From the NCBI GenBank assembly GCA_030432175.1, contig JAUIHU010000014.1:1-17846 (forward strand): a DNA stretch of 17,846 bases, written 5' to 3'. This DNA comes from Verrucomicrobiia bacterium. GTDB taxonomy: Bacteria > Verrucomicrobiota > Verrucomicrobiia > Limisphaerales > JAUIHU01. Positions 10,817-17,846 of this stretch are shown here, one piece after another. The notes under the pieces were generated by a model. The model was not told where the DNA came from, ran no database searches, and saw only the letters and a program-made list of their open reading frames with translations. Both the position numbers and the translations under genes were made by a program. Every line of letters starts with the position of its first letter. Positions within the stretch are counted from its first letter, which is position 1.

Positions 10817-12121
10817 CTAGCGAGCAATGTTGGAAGTGATAGCGAACATTGCGGACAATATACTGAAAAGCAAACCTCCCACACCAATTGCCATCACAAT
10901 AATCAGGATCGGTTCAATCAAATTGGTCAGAGTACGCAGGGCTACAATCAATTCACTCTCATAAGTCTCCGCCACATTTTCCAGCGACCCCGGCACATCT
11001 CCCGTATCTTCACCAATCTTCAACAAATCGATCATCAATTGAGGAAAAACTCCACTCTTGGCCAGTGGCTGGGCAATGGTTTTTCCATCCGTCACTTCTT
11101 CTCGGGTCTTAGCAATGGCTTCCTGAATAATGACATTCGAAATAATCTTCTCAGTAATGGAAAGCGCCGTCAAAACCGGCACACCGTTCTTCAGCAATGT
11201 CGAAAGCGTCCTGGCAAACTGACCAAAGACATTCATCTGAAAAACTTTACCTAACACCGGGACCTTCAGTTTCCACCCATCAATCATTCGCCTGCCTGAA
11301 TCAGACGCTTTGAACCGTGAGAAAATCACACCCAATGCAAGGATCACGATTCCCATAAGCCACCAATAATCCTCAAAAATTGTGCTCATGGTCATCAGCG
11401 CCTGCGTTGAGGGCGGCAGTTCCACCTGCAAGCCTTCAAAGATCTCCATAAACTTCGGCAGCATGAAACTCATGAAAAAGAAGATAATGATCACCCCGAC
11501 CGAAGCTACAATCGCTGGATAAATCATCGCCGACTTGAACTTGGACTGCACTTCTGCAAAGCGTGTGTAGTGCTCTGCCAATCGTCTCAACACATCCAGC
11601 AAAGCTCCACTCTGCTCCCCGGCCCGAACCATGCTGATGGTTAAATTACTGAACACCGCAGGTTGTTTGGACATGGCGTCAGAGAGATTTCGACCTTCCA
11701 TCACATCCTGCTTCAACTGTTGAGTCACTTCTTTGGGAATCCCTTTGGTGTCAAGGTTAGAAGCGCTCTTCAATGCCATCGTCAGCGGCATCCCAGACTT
11801 GATCAGGTTGGCCATCTGGTGCAAATACCTGGCCATTTCCTGCATCTTTGGAGTCCTCTGCCGATTGAAAAGATTCTGAAGAAATAACGGCATTGCCGAA
11901 GGTTTTTCTTCAGTTGCAGCATCATTGGAACTCTTTTTAGGGGCGGGCTTCTTGGCTGATTTCTTTCTCGAAAGCAAAGAATTTTTCTGAGCTTCAACGG
12001 ATAACGGAAATAATCCCTGCTTTTGGATGAGTACCAACGCTGCGGACCGGTCGGACGCTTCCATTATGCCTTGTGAAAGTTCTCCACTGCGTTTGCGCGC
12101 TTTGTATGCAAATTGAGCCAT
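10817..12121 (-). CDS. gspF: Type II secretion inner-membrane platform protein GspF
   Basis: GspF is the polytopic inner-membrane protein that couples the GspE ATPase to pseudopilus assembly. The 434-residue product has two tandem T2SSF domains (about 96-222 and 300-424), each with the family motif: MANLIKSGMPLTMALKSA and LSTLLKNGVPVLTALSI, then MVRAGEQSGAL and LLKIGEDTGDV. Membrane segments lie near 200-222, 254-270 and 402-428. The N-terminus (AQFAYKARKRSGELSQGIMEASD) is the usual GspF start. Residues 47-92 are a Lys/Ser/Pro-rich linker that is longer than normal and accounts for the size above the typical 400-405. The ATG at 12121 has only a weak AAAGAG upstream. It opens the leftward gsp run, 134 bases after larE. 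No gspE or gspD lies next to it. PilC is the paralogous alternative, but the pseudopilin neighbours favour GspF. Confidence 0.92.
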   Translation of the reverse strand: MAQFAYKARKRSGELSQGIMEASDRSAALVLIQKQGLFPLSVEAQKNSLLSRKKSAKKPAPKKSSNDAATEEKPSAMPLFLQNLFNRQRTPKMQEMARYLHQMANLIKSGMPLTMALKSASNLDTKGIPKEVTQQLKQDVMEGRNLSDAMSKQPAVFSNLTISMVRAGEQSGALLDVLRRLAEHYTRFAEVQSKFKSAMIYPAIVASVGVIIIFFFMSFMLPKFMEIFEGLQVELPPSTQALMTMSTIFEDYWWLMGIVILALGVIFSRFKASDSGRRMIDGWKLKVPVLGKVFQMNVFGQFARTLSTLLKNGVPVLTALSITEKIISNVIIQEAIAKTREEVTDGKTIAQPLAKSGVFPQLMIDLLKIGEDTGDVPGSLENVAETYESELIVALRTLTNLIEPILIIVMAIGVGGLLFSILSAMFAITSNIAR

Positions 12122-12255
12122 GCTCTTTGTTTTCTATTCAGTTTCTGAAATCATTTCGAGCTTTGGTGCCTGCAATCAGGAATAATTCCCGATCCTTCTT
12201 TTTCTGTCGTTCAAAGTATTAAACCCGCCCGAGATTGAAAGTTGCCCCTTTTTGT

Positions 12256-13164
12256 TTATGCCCGAGATTTTGCCGACTTTTTAAGAATCCCATCATTCAG
12301 CCCGCCTCCGCGTCGATATCCGATCAAATCCAGCGTCACAAACTGAAATCCGATAGCTTTCAGAGAAGTTCCTATTTCCGCCCCCCACTCAGGATGAGTA
12401 AAAAATCTCTCCCATTCTTCACTGCCCAACTCAATTCTGGCCAGTTGCCCCTGCTGCATTTCATGACTCCGCACTCGAACTTCCTGAAATCCCCACCGAT
12501 CTTTTAACAGTCTTTCCGCCTGCTCTATGGCAGACAGTTTTTCCGAGGTGACTTGTTCTCCGTAAGGAATCCTGGAACTCAAACACGCCATCTGTGGTTT
12601 ATCAGCGGTCGGCAGGCCTAATCGACCCGATAATTCCCGAATCTCCGCCTTGGTCAGCCCGACTTCCTTCATTGGAGCCACAACAGAAAACTCCTGCGCC
12701 GCCTGCGCTCCCGGCCGATAATCCCCAACATCGCTGGCATTCTCGCCATATAACACCTGCCGAATCCCGGTTTTCTTCACCACCTCCTCCATTTCTTCAA
12801 ACAAGGCGCTTTTGCAGAAATAACAGCGATTAACCGGGTTTTTCAGATAGTTCTCATTGTCAAATTCCCGGGTCCGAATGATTTCCAACGGAAACCCAAA
12901 CCGTTCCGCTATTTCAATCGCTTCCTTCAATTCCTGCCGAGGCAAACTGGGAGAATCAGCGATGACTGCCAACGATCGCGATCCCAATGTCTGATGGGCT
13001 ACAAATGCCAGAAAGACCGAGTCCACCCCACCCGAATACGCCACCAGGCAGGATCCCATTGCCGTTAGCCGGTCTTTGAGTCTTTGAAATTTCTCGTTCG
13101 TCGGGTCCACGTTCTCAACATGCCACGAGGCACTTCGGTTGTTAAGTTTTATTCCTGTTTCCAA
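12256..13164 (-). CDS. larE: ATP-dependent sacrificial sulfur transferase LarE, three-cysteine type
   Basis: LarE puts sulfur onto the pyridinium dicarboxylate precursor of the nickel-pincer nucleotide cofactor used by lactate racemase and related LarA enzymes. The protein is an N-type ATP pyrophosphatase with SGGVDS (44-49). Family motifs follow: ENASDVGDYRPG (141-152), the ACLSSRIPYG block (193-202) holding the equivalent of the sacrificial cysteine (C194), and the C-terminal GFQFVTLDLIGYRRGGGLN (272-290). It also has RCYFCK (C114, C117), a CxxC absent from the Lactobacillus enzyme. With C194 this matches the three-cysteine type that can bind an iron-sulfur cluster, as in Thermotoga maritima. 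The longest frame starts at TTG 13164-13162; GTG at 13110-13108 fits the family N-terminus length better. No Shine-Dalgarno site is convincing for either. No larA, larB or larC is in the window. Confidence 0.88.
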   Translation of the reverse strand: METGIKLNNRSASWHVENVDPTNEKFQRLKDRLTAMGSCLVAYSGGVDSVFLAFVAHQTLGSRSLAVIADSPSLPRQELKEAIEIAERFGFPLEIIRTREFDNENYLKNPVNRCYFCKSALFEEMEEVVKKTGIRQVLYGENASDVGDYRPGAQAAQEFSVVAPMKEVGLTKAEIRELSGRLGLPTADKPQMACLSSRIPYGEQVTSEKLSAIEQAERLLKDRWGFQEVRVRSHEMQQGQLARIELGSEEWERFFTHPEWGAEIGTSLKAIGFQFVTLDLIGYRRGGGLNDGILKKSAKSRA

Positions 13165-13174
13165 AGAGTTGCGG

Positions 13175-13197
13175 CTTGAATGTTCCCACCATTCAAG
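13175..13197. promoter_or_regulatory. Perfect inverted repeat between divergent genes, operator candidate
   Basis: The arms CTTGAATG (13175-13182) and CATTCAAG (13190-13197) are perfect inverted copies with a 7-base spacer. The site lies 16 bases before the ATG of the rightward propeller/cytochrome gene and 10 bases before the most upstream possible larE start. It could be a repressor site for both directions, or a hairpin in the 5' untranslated part of the rightward message. Confidence 0.55.
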
Positions 13198-13213
13198 AAA
13201 GATTTAGAATCAA

Positions 13214-16200
13214 ATGAAACCCGACAGCATCACCATGTCCCGGATGGTCAATGATTTGGATCTTAATAATAGTGAAAGAAAATCCCCATCCGCTCTGACT
13301 GATCAACGGAAATTGAACCTTTTCTCTTTATGGTTGGGTATATACTCGATTTCGGGAGCCATCACTGCGCTTTCCCAGTCCAATCCTTTAGCTACTCATT
13401 CAGCATTGAGCCCCGAAGCCCAGGCTGTGATGAAATTTCAAAAGCTGGATAGTTCCTGGAATATCGCCCCGGTTGCTGTGGACCCTTTGTTGGAAAACCC
13501 GGTGGCCATTGATTTAGACCCATACGGTTCAATCTATGTTGCCGAGACTCACCGATTCAACGTATCCGTCCGAGACATCACCCAGAACACGCAATGGCTG
13601 AATGCCGATCTAGGCCTGCGATCAGTAGCTCAGCGTGAGAACTTTCTAGAGGTTGCATTCGGTGACGAAAAAAATCTGCTCACTCGCGATTCTGAAATTC
13701 TTCGCAAAATTACCGATCAGGATGGCGACGGGATTTATGATTCGAGTGTTGTCTTTGCCGATGGATTCAATCGCGCCGGATCCGGCATTGCCGCAGGCGT
13801 TCTCGCAGGGTCCGATCAGGTTTATTTTGCCAGCATCCCGGAACTTTGGAGCTTCGAAATTACTTCCCCGGAGGCGACGGAACCGGCAAGCCGAAATATT
13901 CTGAGCGAAGGATACGGTGTGCATATTGGAGTCACCGGACACGACCTCCACGGACTGACCTGGGGACCGGATGGCCGGCTTTATTACAGCGTAGGCGATC
14001 GCGGATTCAGCGTCCGAACCCAGGAAGGGAAATGGCTAGACTTTCCGGATACTGGAGGTGTTTTGCGCTGTGAACCTAATGGAGCCAACCTGGAGGTCTT
14101 TGCTTATGGCATGCGGAATCCGCAGGAGTTGGCCTTTGATGCCTTCGGAAATCTGTTCACCGGCGACAACGACACCAATGGAGCGGACCAGTCCCGTTTA
14201 TTGTATGTCGTTCAAAATGGGGATTACGGATGGCGCTGTTCCTACCAGCATCAGGAAGGATTCGGCCCCTGGGTTCAGGAGAGTGTCTGGCAGGGGCGCA
14301 TCGACGGAACCCTCCCCACTTCAGGCTATGTGGCACAAGGGCCTTCCGGTCTGAGCTTTTATCCGGGCGTGGGCTTACCGGACGATTTTCAAAACACCTT
14401 CTTCCATTGCGACTTTCCCGGCGGGATCTGGAATTTCAAAGTCAAACCCAATGGCGCCGGTTTCGTCCTCGATTCCAAACGCAAGTTCCTCTGGGATCTC
14501 TGGCCAACGGATGTGACGTTCGGTCCGGATGGATCCATCTTTATAGCGGACTGGATCTCTGGCTGGGTGATGCCAGACAAGGGCCGCATTTATCGTATGG
14601 ACCCCGGCCAGTCATTCTTTAAATCATCTCCCGAAGTCGTTCAGCTGAAGCAGGAAACCAGATCCGCGCTCCAGGAGAGCTGGCCAGACTCTGCGGCATT
14701 TGTGGATCAAGCCCTGACCTACTTGGCTCATCCAGACCAACGTGTTCGCGCCAAAGCCCGTCGATGGATTTCTATCCACAGCGCCCAATCCTGTATATGG
14801 GAGGCTTACGCAAATGCCCGACCTGACATCGCCGAAATTGAATCGGATTTAATAGCACAGGTCGAGTGGATCTGGACCGCCTGGCAAACCGGCTGGCGTC
14901 ATTCTTCGCGTTTGAGCGAAATCGAATCCCTGCTGAAGCCCATGCTGAAGGCAAATGATCCGGAAGTCCGCGCTCAATCCGCTCGTGTTCTGGGCGATCT
15001 GAAAATCCAGTCAGCTCGTTCTGAATTTCAACGACTGCTCAGCGATCCGTCACCTCGTGTTCGCTTCTTTGCAGCGATAGGACTGAGCCATACCGGATCT
15101 GCCGACGCCATTCCTGATCTAGTCCAATCCATAGAGCAAAATGACGATCAGGATCCGTTCCTGACTCATGCATTTGTCCAGGCATTACAGAAATGCTTGG
15201 ACGTGCCCGAAATCACCGGATTGACTCAATCCGATAATCCCCGCCCAGTACGCCGAGCCGCCTTACTCACTTTGCGCCAACTGAAATCTTCTGCAATTGC
15301 TTCGCTCTTGTCTGATAACTCTCTGGATCTCCAATACGAAGCCGCCCGGGCGATCTATGACGCGCCCATTCCAGAAGCCTACCCCTCATTGGCGGAAGCG
15401 CTTAGCAATCCAAACATCAATCCGGCTGTCTACTCCCGGAGCATTGAAGCAAATGCCCGCATCGGTTCCAAAGAGACCGCGCAACGTTTGATTCAACACG
15501 CGCTGAAATCCCCATCTTCAAAAGAGATTCCAACCAAATCCAGAACCCAAGCCATTCAAGCGCTGACCTGTTGGAAACACCCCAGCCCGATTGACCCCAT
15601 CATGGGCTTGTGGCGTCCTTACACGTTCCCGACCGACCGTCACCCGGATACGATCCGCAAACTCCTGCAATCTGAACTCGCGACCACCCCATTGAATGTT
15701 ATCGAAGCTGAACTTGCTGTCCAATGGATCCAGACATTTCAGGAACTGAACCTGCGTTCATTGGCTGACTGGATCGACAACAGTTTCGATCAATCCGAAG
15801 TCAGCGTTCGAATTGCAGCTCTGAATGCCTTGATGGAATGGCAAACCGAGTCCAGCTCGAAACGCTTGCTGCAAACTCTCAGCGATCCGTCCGTGGAATT
15901 ACAGACGGCTGCGTTTAGCTGGTTGGATCCCTCCCGCTACGAGGACACAGTCACACTTTTGAAATCAGTTATTTTGAATCCAGGAGGAAATCTCAACCTC
16001 GAAACATCAACCAAAATGGGACAGGTCGCTCTCAAAAAACTATCCGAGCTTTCAAGCGACAATGAGAACCCGACCGCAATGGAGGCATTCACCGAGATTT
16101 CAAAATCATTTCTGGTAGAATCACCCCGCCCGGATTGGGAGCTGGAGTGGCTGACTGGCGTCGAGGGGATATCCAATACAAACCCATCAGCATCCATCCG

Positions 16201-16684
16201 TTTGTATTTAGAGGAATACCAAAGAAGTTTGGCTTACAAGAACGGCAAGCGTTTCCTTTCCGGTGGGCAGCCTGAAATTGGATCTCGATTATTTTTCAAC
16301 AAACAGGAAATCGCCTGTTCCCGCTGCCATCAGGTCAAAGCGAACGGCGGTGTTGTAGGCCCCGCGTTGGATCAGGTCGCAAATCGACTCACGCCAGACG
16401 AAATCCTGCAGTCCATTCTGGAACCCAACGCGGCGATTGCCGAAGGGTTCGAATCCATCCTGATCACCACCATTACTGGCGATTTCCATTCCGGAATTAT
16501 TAAAAGCGAAAGCGATCAACAGTTGGTTCTGCAAAATCTGGATCAGGGAGAGGTCACCATTGAGAAAGACGATATCCTCTCCAGAGAGCGAGGCCCCTCC
16601 GCCATGCCGGACGGGTTGGAAACATTCCTGACGCCTGAAGAACTGCGCGACCTGATGGCTTATTTGATTTCGCTTAAAGAATAA
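13214..16684 (+). CDS. Exported beta-propeller/HEAT protein with PVC-type heme-binding cytochrome c domain
   Basis: A 1156-residue protein typical of Verrucomicrobia and Planctomycetes. A hydrophobic stretch (about 34-54, then ALSQSNPLA) after a long polar N-terminus looks like a Sec signal or membrane anchor. Residues about 85-460 resemble the glucose/sorbosone-dehydrogenase-like propeller of PVC membrane-bound dehydrogenases: ENPVAIDLDPYGSIYVAET, HDLHGLTWGPDGRLYYSVGDRG, AYGMRNPQELAFDAFGNLFTGDND. Residues about 490-960 contain HEAT-like helical repeats (for example DPEVRAQSARVLGDL near 583-597 and DPSPRVRFFAAIGL soon after). The C-terminus (about 1015-1156) is the Pirellula/Verrucomicrobium-type heme-binding domain with CSRCH (C1035, C1038, H1039). 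The protein is probably periplasmic with one covalent c-type heme. Substrate and reaction are unknown. ATGs at 13235 and 13244 are alternative starts; no strong Shine-Dalgarno site is seen. A PSD1-type gene follows 70 bases downstream. Confidence 0.88.
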   Translation: MKPDSITMSRMVNDLDLNNSERKSPSALTDQRKLNLFSLWLGIYSISGAITALSQSNPLATHSALSPEAQAVMKFQKLDSSWNIAPVAVDPLLENPVAIDLDPYGSIYVAETHRFNVSVRDITQNTQWLNADLGLRSVAQRENFLEVAFGDEKNLLTRDSEILRKITDQDGDGIYDSSVVFADGFNRAGSGIAAGVLAGSDQVYFASIPELWSFEITSPEATEPASRNILSEGYGVHIGVTGHDLHGLTWGPDGRLYYSVGDRGFSVRTQEGKWLDFPDTGGVLRCEPNGANLEVFAYGMRNPQELAFDAFGNLFTGDNDTNGADQSRLLYVVQNGDYGWRCSYQHQEGFGPWVQESVWQGRIDGTLPTSGYVAQGPSGLSFYPGVGLPDDFQNTFFHCDFPGGIWNFKVKPNGAGFVLDSKRKFLWDLWPTDVTFGPDGSIFIADWISGWVMPDKGRIYRMDPGQSFFKSSPEVVQLKQETRSALQESWPDSAAFVDQALTYLAHPDQRVRAKARRWISIHSAQSCIWEAYANARPDIAEIESDLIAQVEWIWTAWQTGWRHSSRLSEIESLLKPMLKANDPEVRAQSARVLGDLKIQSARSEFQRLLSDPSPRVRFFAAIGLSHTGSADAIPDLVQSIEQNDDQDPFLTHAFVQALQKCLDVPEITGLTQSDNPRPVRRAALLTLRQLKSSAIASLLSDNSLDLQYEAARAIYDAPIPEAYPSLAEALSNPNINPAVYSRSIEANARIGSKETAQRLIQHALKSPSSKEIPTKSRTQAIQALTCWKHPSPIDPIMGLWRPYTFPTDRHPDTIRKLLQSELATTPLNVIEAELAVQWIQTFQELNLRSLADWIDNSFDQSEVSVRIAALNALMEWQTESSSKRLLQTLSDPSVELQTAAFSWLDPSRYEDTVTLLKSVILNPGGNLNLETSTKMGQVALKKLSELSSDNENPTAMEAFTEISKSFLVESPRPDWELEWLTGVEGISNTNPSASIRLYLEEYQRSLAYKNGKRFLSGGQPEIGSRLFFNKQEIACSRCHQVKANGGVVGPALDQVANRLTPDEILQSILEPNAAIAEGFESILITTITGDFHSGIIKSESDQQLVLQNLDQGEVTIEKDDILSRERGPSAMPDGLETFLTPEELRDLMAYLISLKE

Positions 16685-16754
16685 AACAGGCGAGAACTTG
16701 CTATTGCCGCCAAAATCAACTGGAATTCAAACCTGCAACCTTTAAACTGGTTTC

Positions 16755-17846
16755 ATGTTTTTCCCAGGACAGCCGACCACTCCACGATCACCGCGACGGA
16801 GGTCATCTGATGGATTCCCAGAACCCGTCGTTTCCAGAATGCTCTGGGGCGTCCTAATCTTATTCGGCTCCTGGAGTGGTTCTGCAAACCCTGTTCAAAC
16901 AACGGAGAACGATACATCACCAACAAGCATTTCCTTCAATCAACAAATCCGCCCCATCCTCTCGGAAAACTGCTTCGCCTGCCATGGTCCGGACGCCTCC
17001 CAACGCAAAGCCAAACTGCGACTCGATTTTCCACCTGAGGACAAATCCATCTTGGCTCCCGGTCAACCCGATCAGTCCGAAGCGTTAAGGCGAATCACTA
17101 CAACGGATCCGGACGACCAGATGCCTCCGCCAGACTCAGGCAGCGAACTGGATGAATCAGAAATCCAACTCATCCAACAATGGATCAAATCCGGAGCGCC
17201 TTACGAGCGTCACTGGGCATTCCAACCCATTCAAAGACCTCCGCTGCCTGGAGTTCAGAACCGGGACTGGGTCCGCAACCCGGTAGACGCATTCATCCTG
17301 GCTCGTTTGGAAGAACGGAAAATCACTCCAGCGCCAGAAGCCGACCCGTCCACTTTACAACGTCGTCTGGCTCTGGATTTGACCGGTCTCCCCAACTTAC
17401 CTGACAACCCTTCAGTTCAGTCTCCTGAAGAGGCTTATGCTGCCTGGATTGAGGCCGCGCTGAATTCACCGACTTTTGGCGAACACCTCGCCGGACCCTG
17501 GCTGGATGCCGCCCGTTATGCTGATTCCAATGGCTACCAGAATGACGGTGACCGCGAGATGTGGCGTTGGCGGGATTGGGTGATCGAGGCGTTCAACAAC
17601 AACATGCCTTTCGATGATTTCACCATCCAGCAAATCGCCGGCGATCTATTGCCCAATCCCACTCTCTCAACCCGCATCGCCACAGCCTTTCACCGGCTGC
17701 ATCGATACAATTCCGAAGGTGGCTCTATTCCTGAGGAAACATTAGTGGAAAATGCTGTCGACCGGGTTTCGACTACGGGAACTGTCTGGCTGGGACTGAC
17801 TCTGGGGTGCGCCCGTTGCCATGACCATAAATACGATCCGGTTTCT
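16755..17846 (+). CDS. PSD1-type planctomycete cytochrome c / DUF1549 protein, 3' end outside window
   Basis: The frame is open for 364 codons to the window edge. An ATG at 16755 follows an in-frame TAA at 16743-16745. A second ATG at 16839 (M29) starts directly on a good signal peptide (LWGVLILFGSWSGSA), so it is the alternative start. Domains: planctomycete cytochrome c domain (about 60-150) with CFACH (C73, C76, H77), R..LDFPP and the MPPPDSG...L...EI.LI..WI.SGA pattern. Then, after HWAFQPIQRPPLP, comes DUF1549 (about 185-364) with DLTGLP, RYADSNGYQNDG, FHRLHRYNSEGG and a second CxxCH in LGCARCHDHKYDPVS (C352, C355, H356). A DUF1553 domain normally follows but lies beyond the window. These secreted proteins are numerous in PVC bacteria and often sit in polysaccharide or redox loci; the biochemical role is not known. 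It probably shares a transcript with the gene upstream. Confidence 0.88.
   Translation, partial: MFFPGQPTTPRSPRRRSSDGFPEPVVSRMLWGVLILFGSWSGSANPVQTTENDTSPTSISFNQQIRPILSENCFACHGPDASQRKAKLRLDFPPEDKSILAPGQPDQSEALRRITTTDPDDQMPPPDSGSELDESEIQLIQQWIKSGAPYERHWAFQPIQRPPLPGVQNRDWVRNPVDAFILARLEERKITPAPEADPSTLQRRLALDLTGLPNLPDNPSVQSPEEAYAAWIEAALNSPTFGEHLAGPWLDAARYADSNGYQNDGDREMWRWRDWVIEAFNNNMPFDDFTIQQIAGDLLPNPTLSTRIATAFHRLHRYNSEGGSIPEETLVENAVDRVSTTGTVWLGLTLGCARCHDHKYDPVS

Noticed and set aside
6870..12507. Rightward open frames of 60-115 codons opposite bioD, the gsp genes and larE
   Set aside because: All lie antisense to well-supported genes and show no recognisable domains or ribosome binding sites.
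13646..16534. Leftward and out-of-frame open frames inside the propeller/cytochrome gene
   Set aside because: They are shadows of a long frame whose domains are continuous from start to end.
16755..16840. Twin-arginine signal suggested by an RRRSS stretch in the PSD1-type protein
   Set aside because: The arginines lie far from the hydrophobic segment and the twin-arginine consensus is missing; an ordinary Sec signal from M29 is simpler.
16876..17404. Two short rightward frames over the PSD1-type gene
   Set aside because: They are in the wrong frame; the frame from 16755 is open to the window edge and contains all family motifs.

Overview
This window most likely comes from a member of the Verrucomicrobiota (PVC superphylum). 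The 16S rRNA reads like that group. The neighbouring proteins belong to families that are abundant there: a lamin-tail-domain surface protein, a secreted beta-propeller/HEAT protein with a PVC-type heme-binding domain, and a PSD1-type cytochrome protein with a DUF1549 domain. The phylum is an inference made by eye; no lower rank is claimed.

Layout from left to right. Positions 2-907 (+) hold the 3' end of a lamin-tail-domain protein, with an apparent one-base frameshift just before its end. A hairpin terminator and about 470 bases without a convincing gene follow. Positions 1377-6551 (-) hold a complete rRNA operon, transcribed leftward as 16S, tRNA-Ala(TGC), tRNA-Ile(GAT), 23S, 5S. It has a recognisable promoter with an AT-rich UP-like region (6746-6798), boxA-like elements before 16S and 23S, and complementary flanks that can form the RNase III processing stems.

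Positions 6840-13164 (-) hold a run of leftward genes: larE (nickel-pincer cofactor sulfur insertase), then gspF, gspH, gspI, gspJ and gspK, then bioD (dethiobiotin synthetase), which ends 65 bases from the rRNA promoter. The gsp block is the inner-membrane platform plus minor-pseudopilin tip part of a type II secretion system. The major pseudopilin gspG, the ATPase gspE, the secretin gspD and gspC/L/M are not in the window. BioD and LarE also stand without their pathway partners.

Positions 13214-17846 (+) hold two rightward genes that probably form one unit. The first encodes an 1156-residue exported propeller/HEAT/cytochrome c protein. The second encodes a PSD1-type cytochrome protein that runs off the end of the window. 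They diverge from larE across a short gap containing a perfect 8-bp-arm inverted repeat.

Most of the content is recognisable housekeeping or lineage-typical material. I see no CRISPR array, insertion sequence, prophage or clearly novel multi-gene system. The most interesting points are the three-cysteine orphan LarE, the heptamer repeat over the gspH start, the divergent operator-like palindrome, the reduced gsp block, and the reversed tRNA order in the rRNA spacer.
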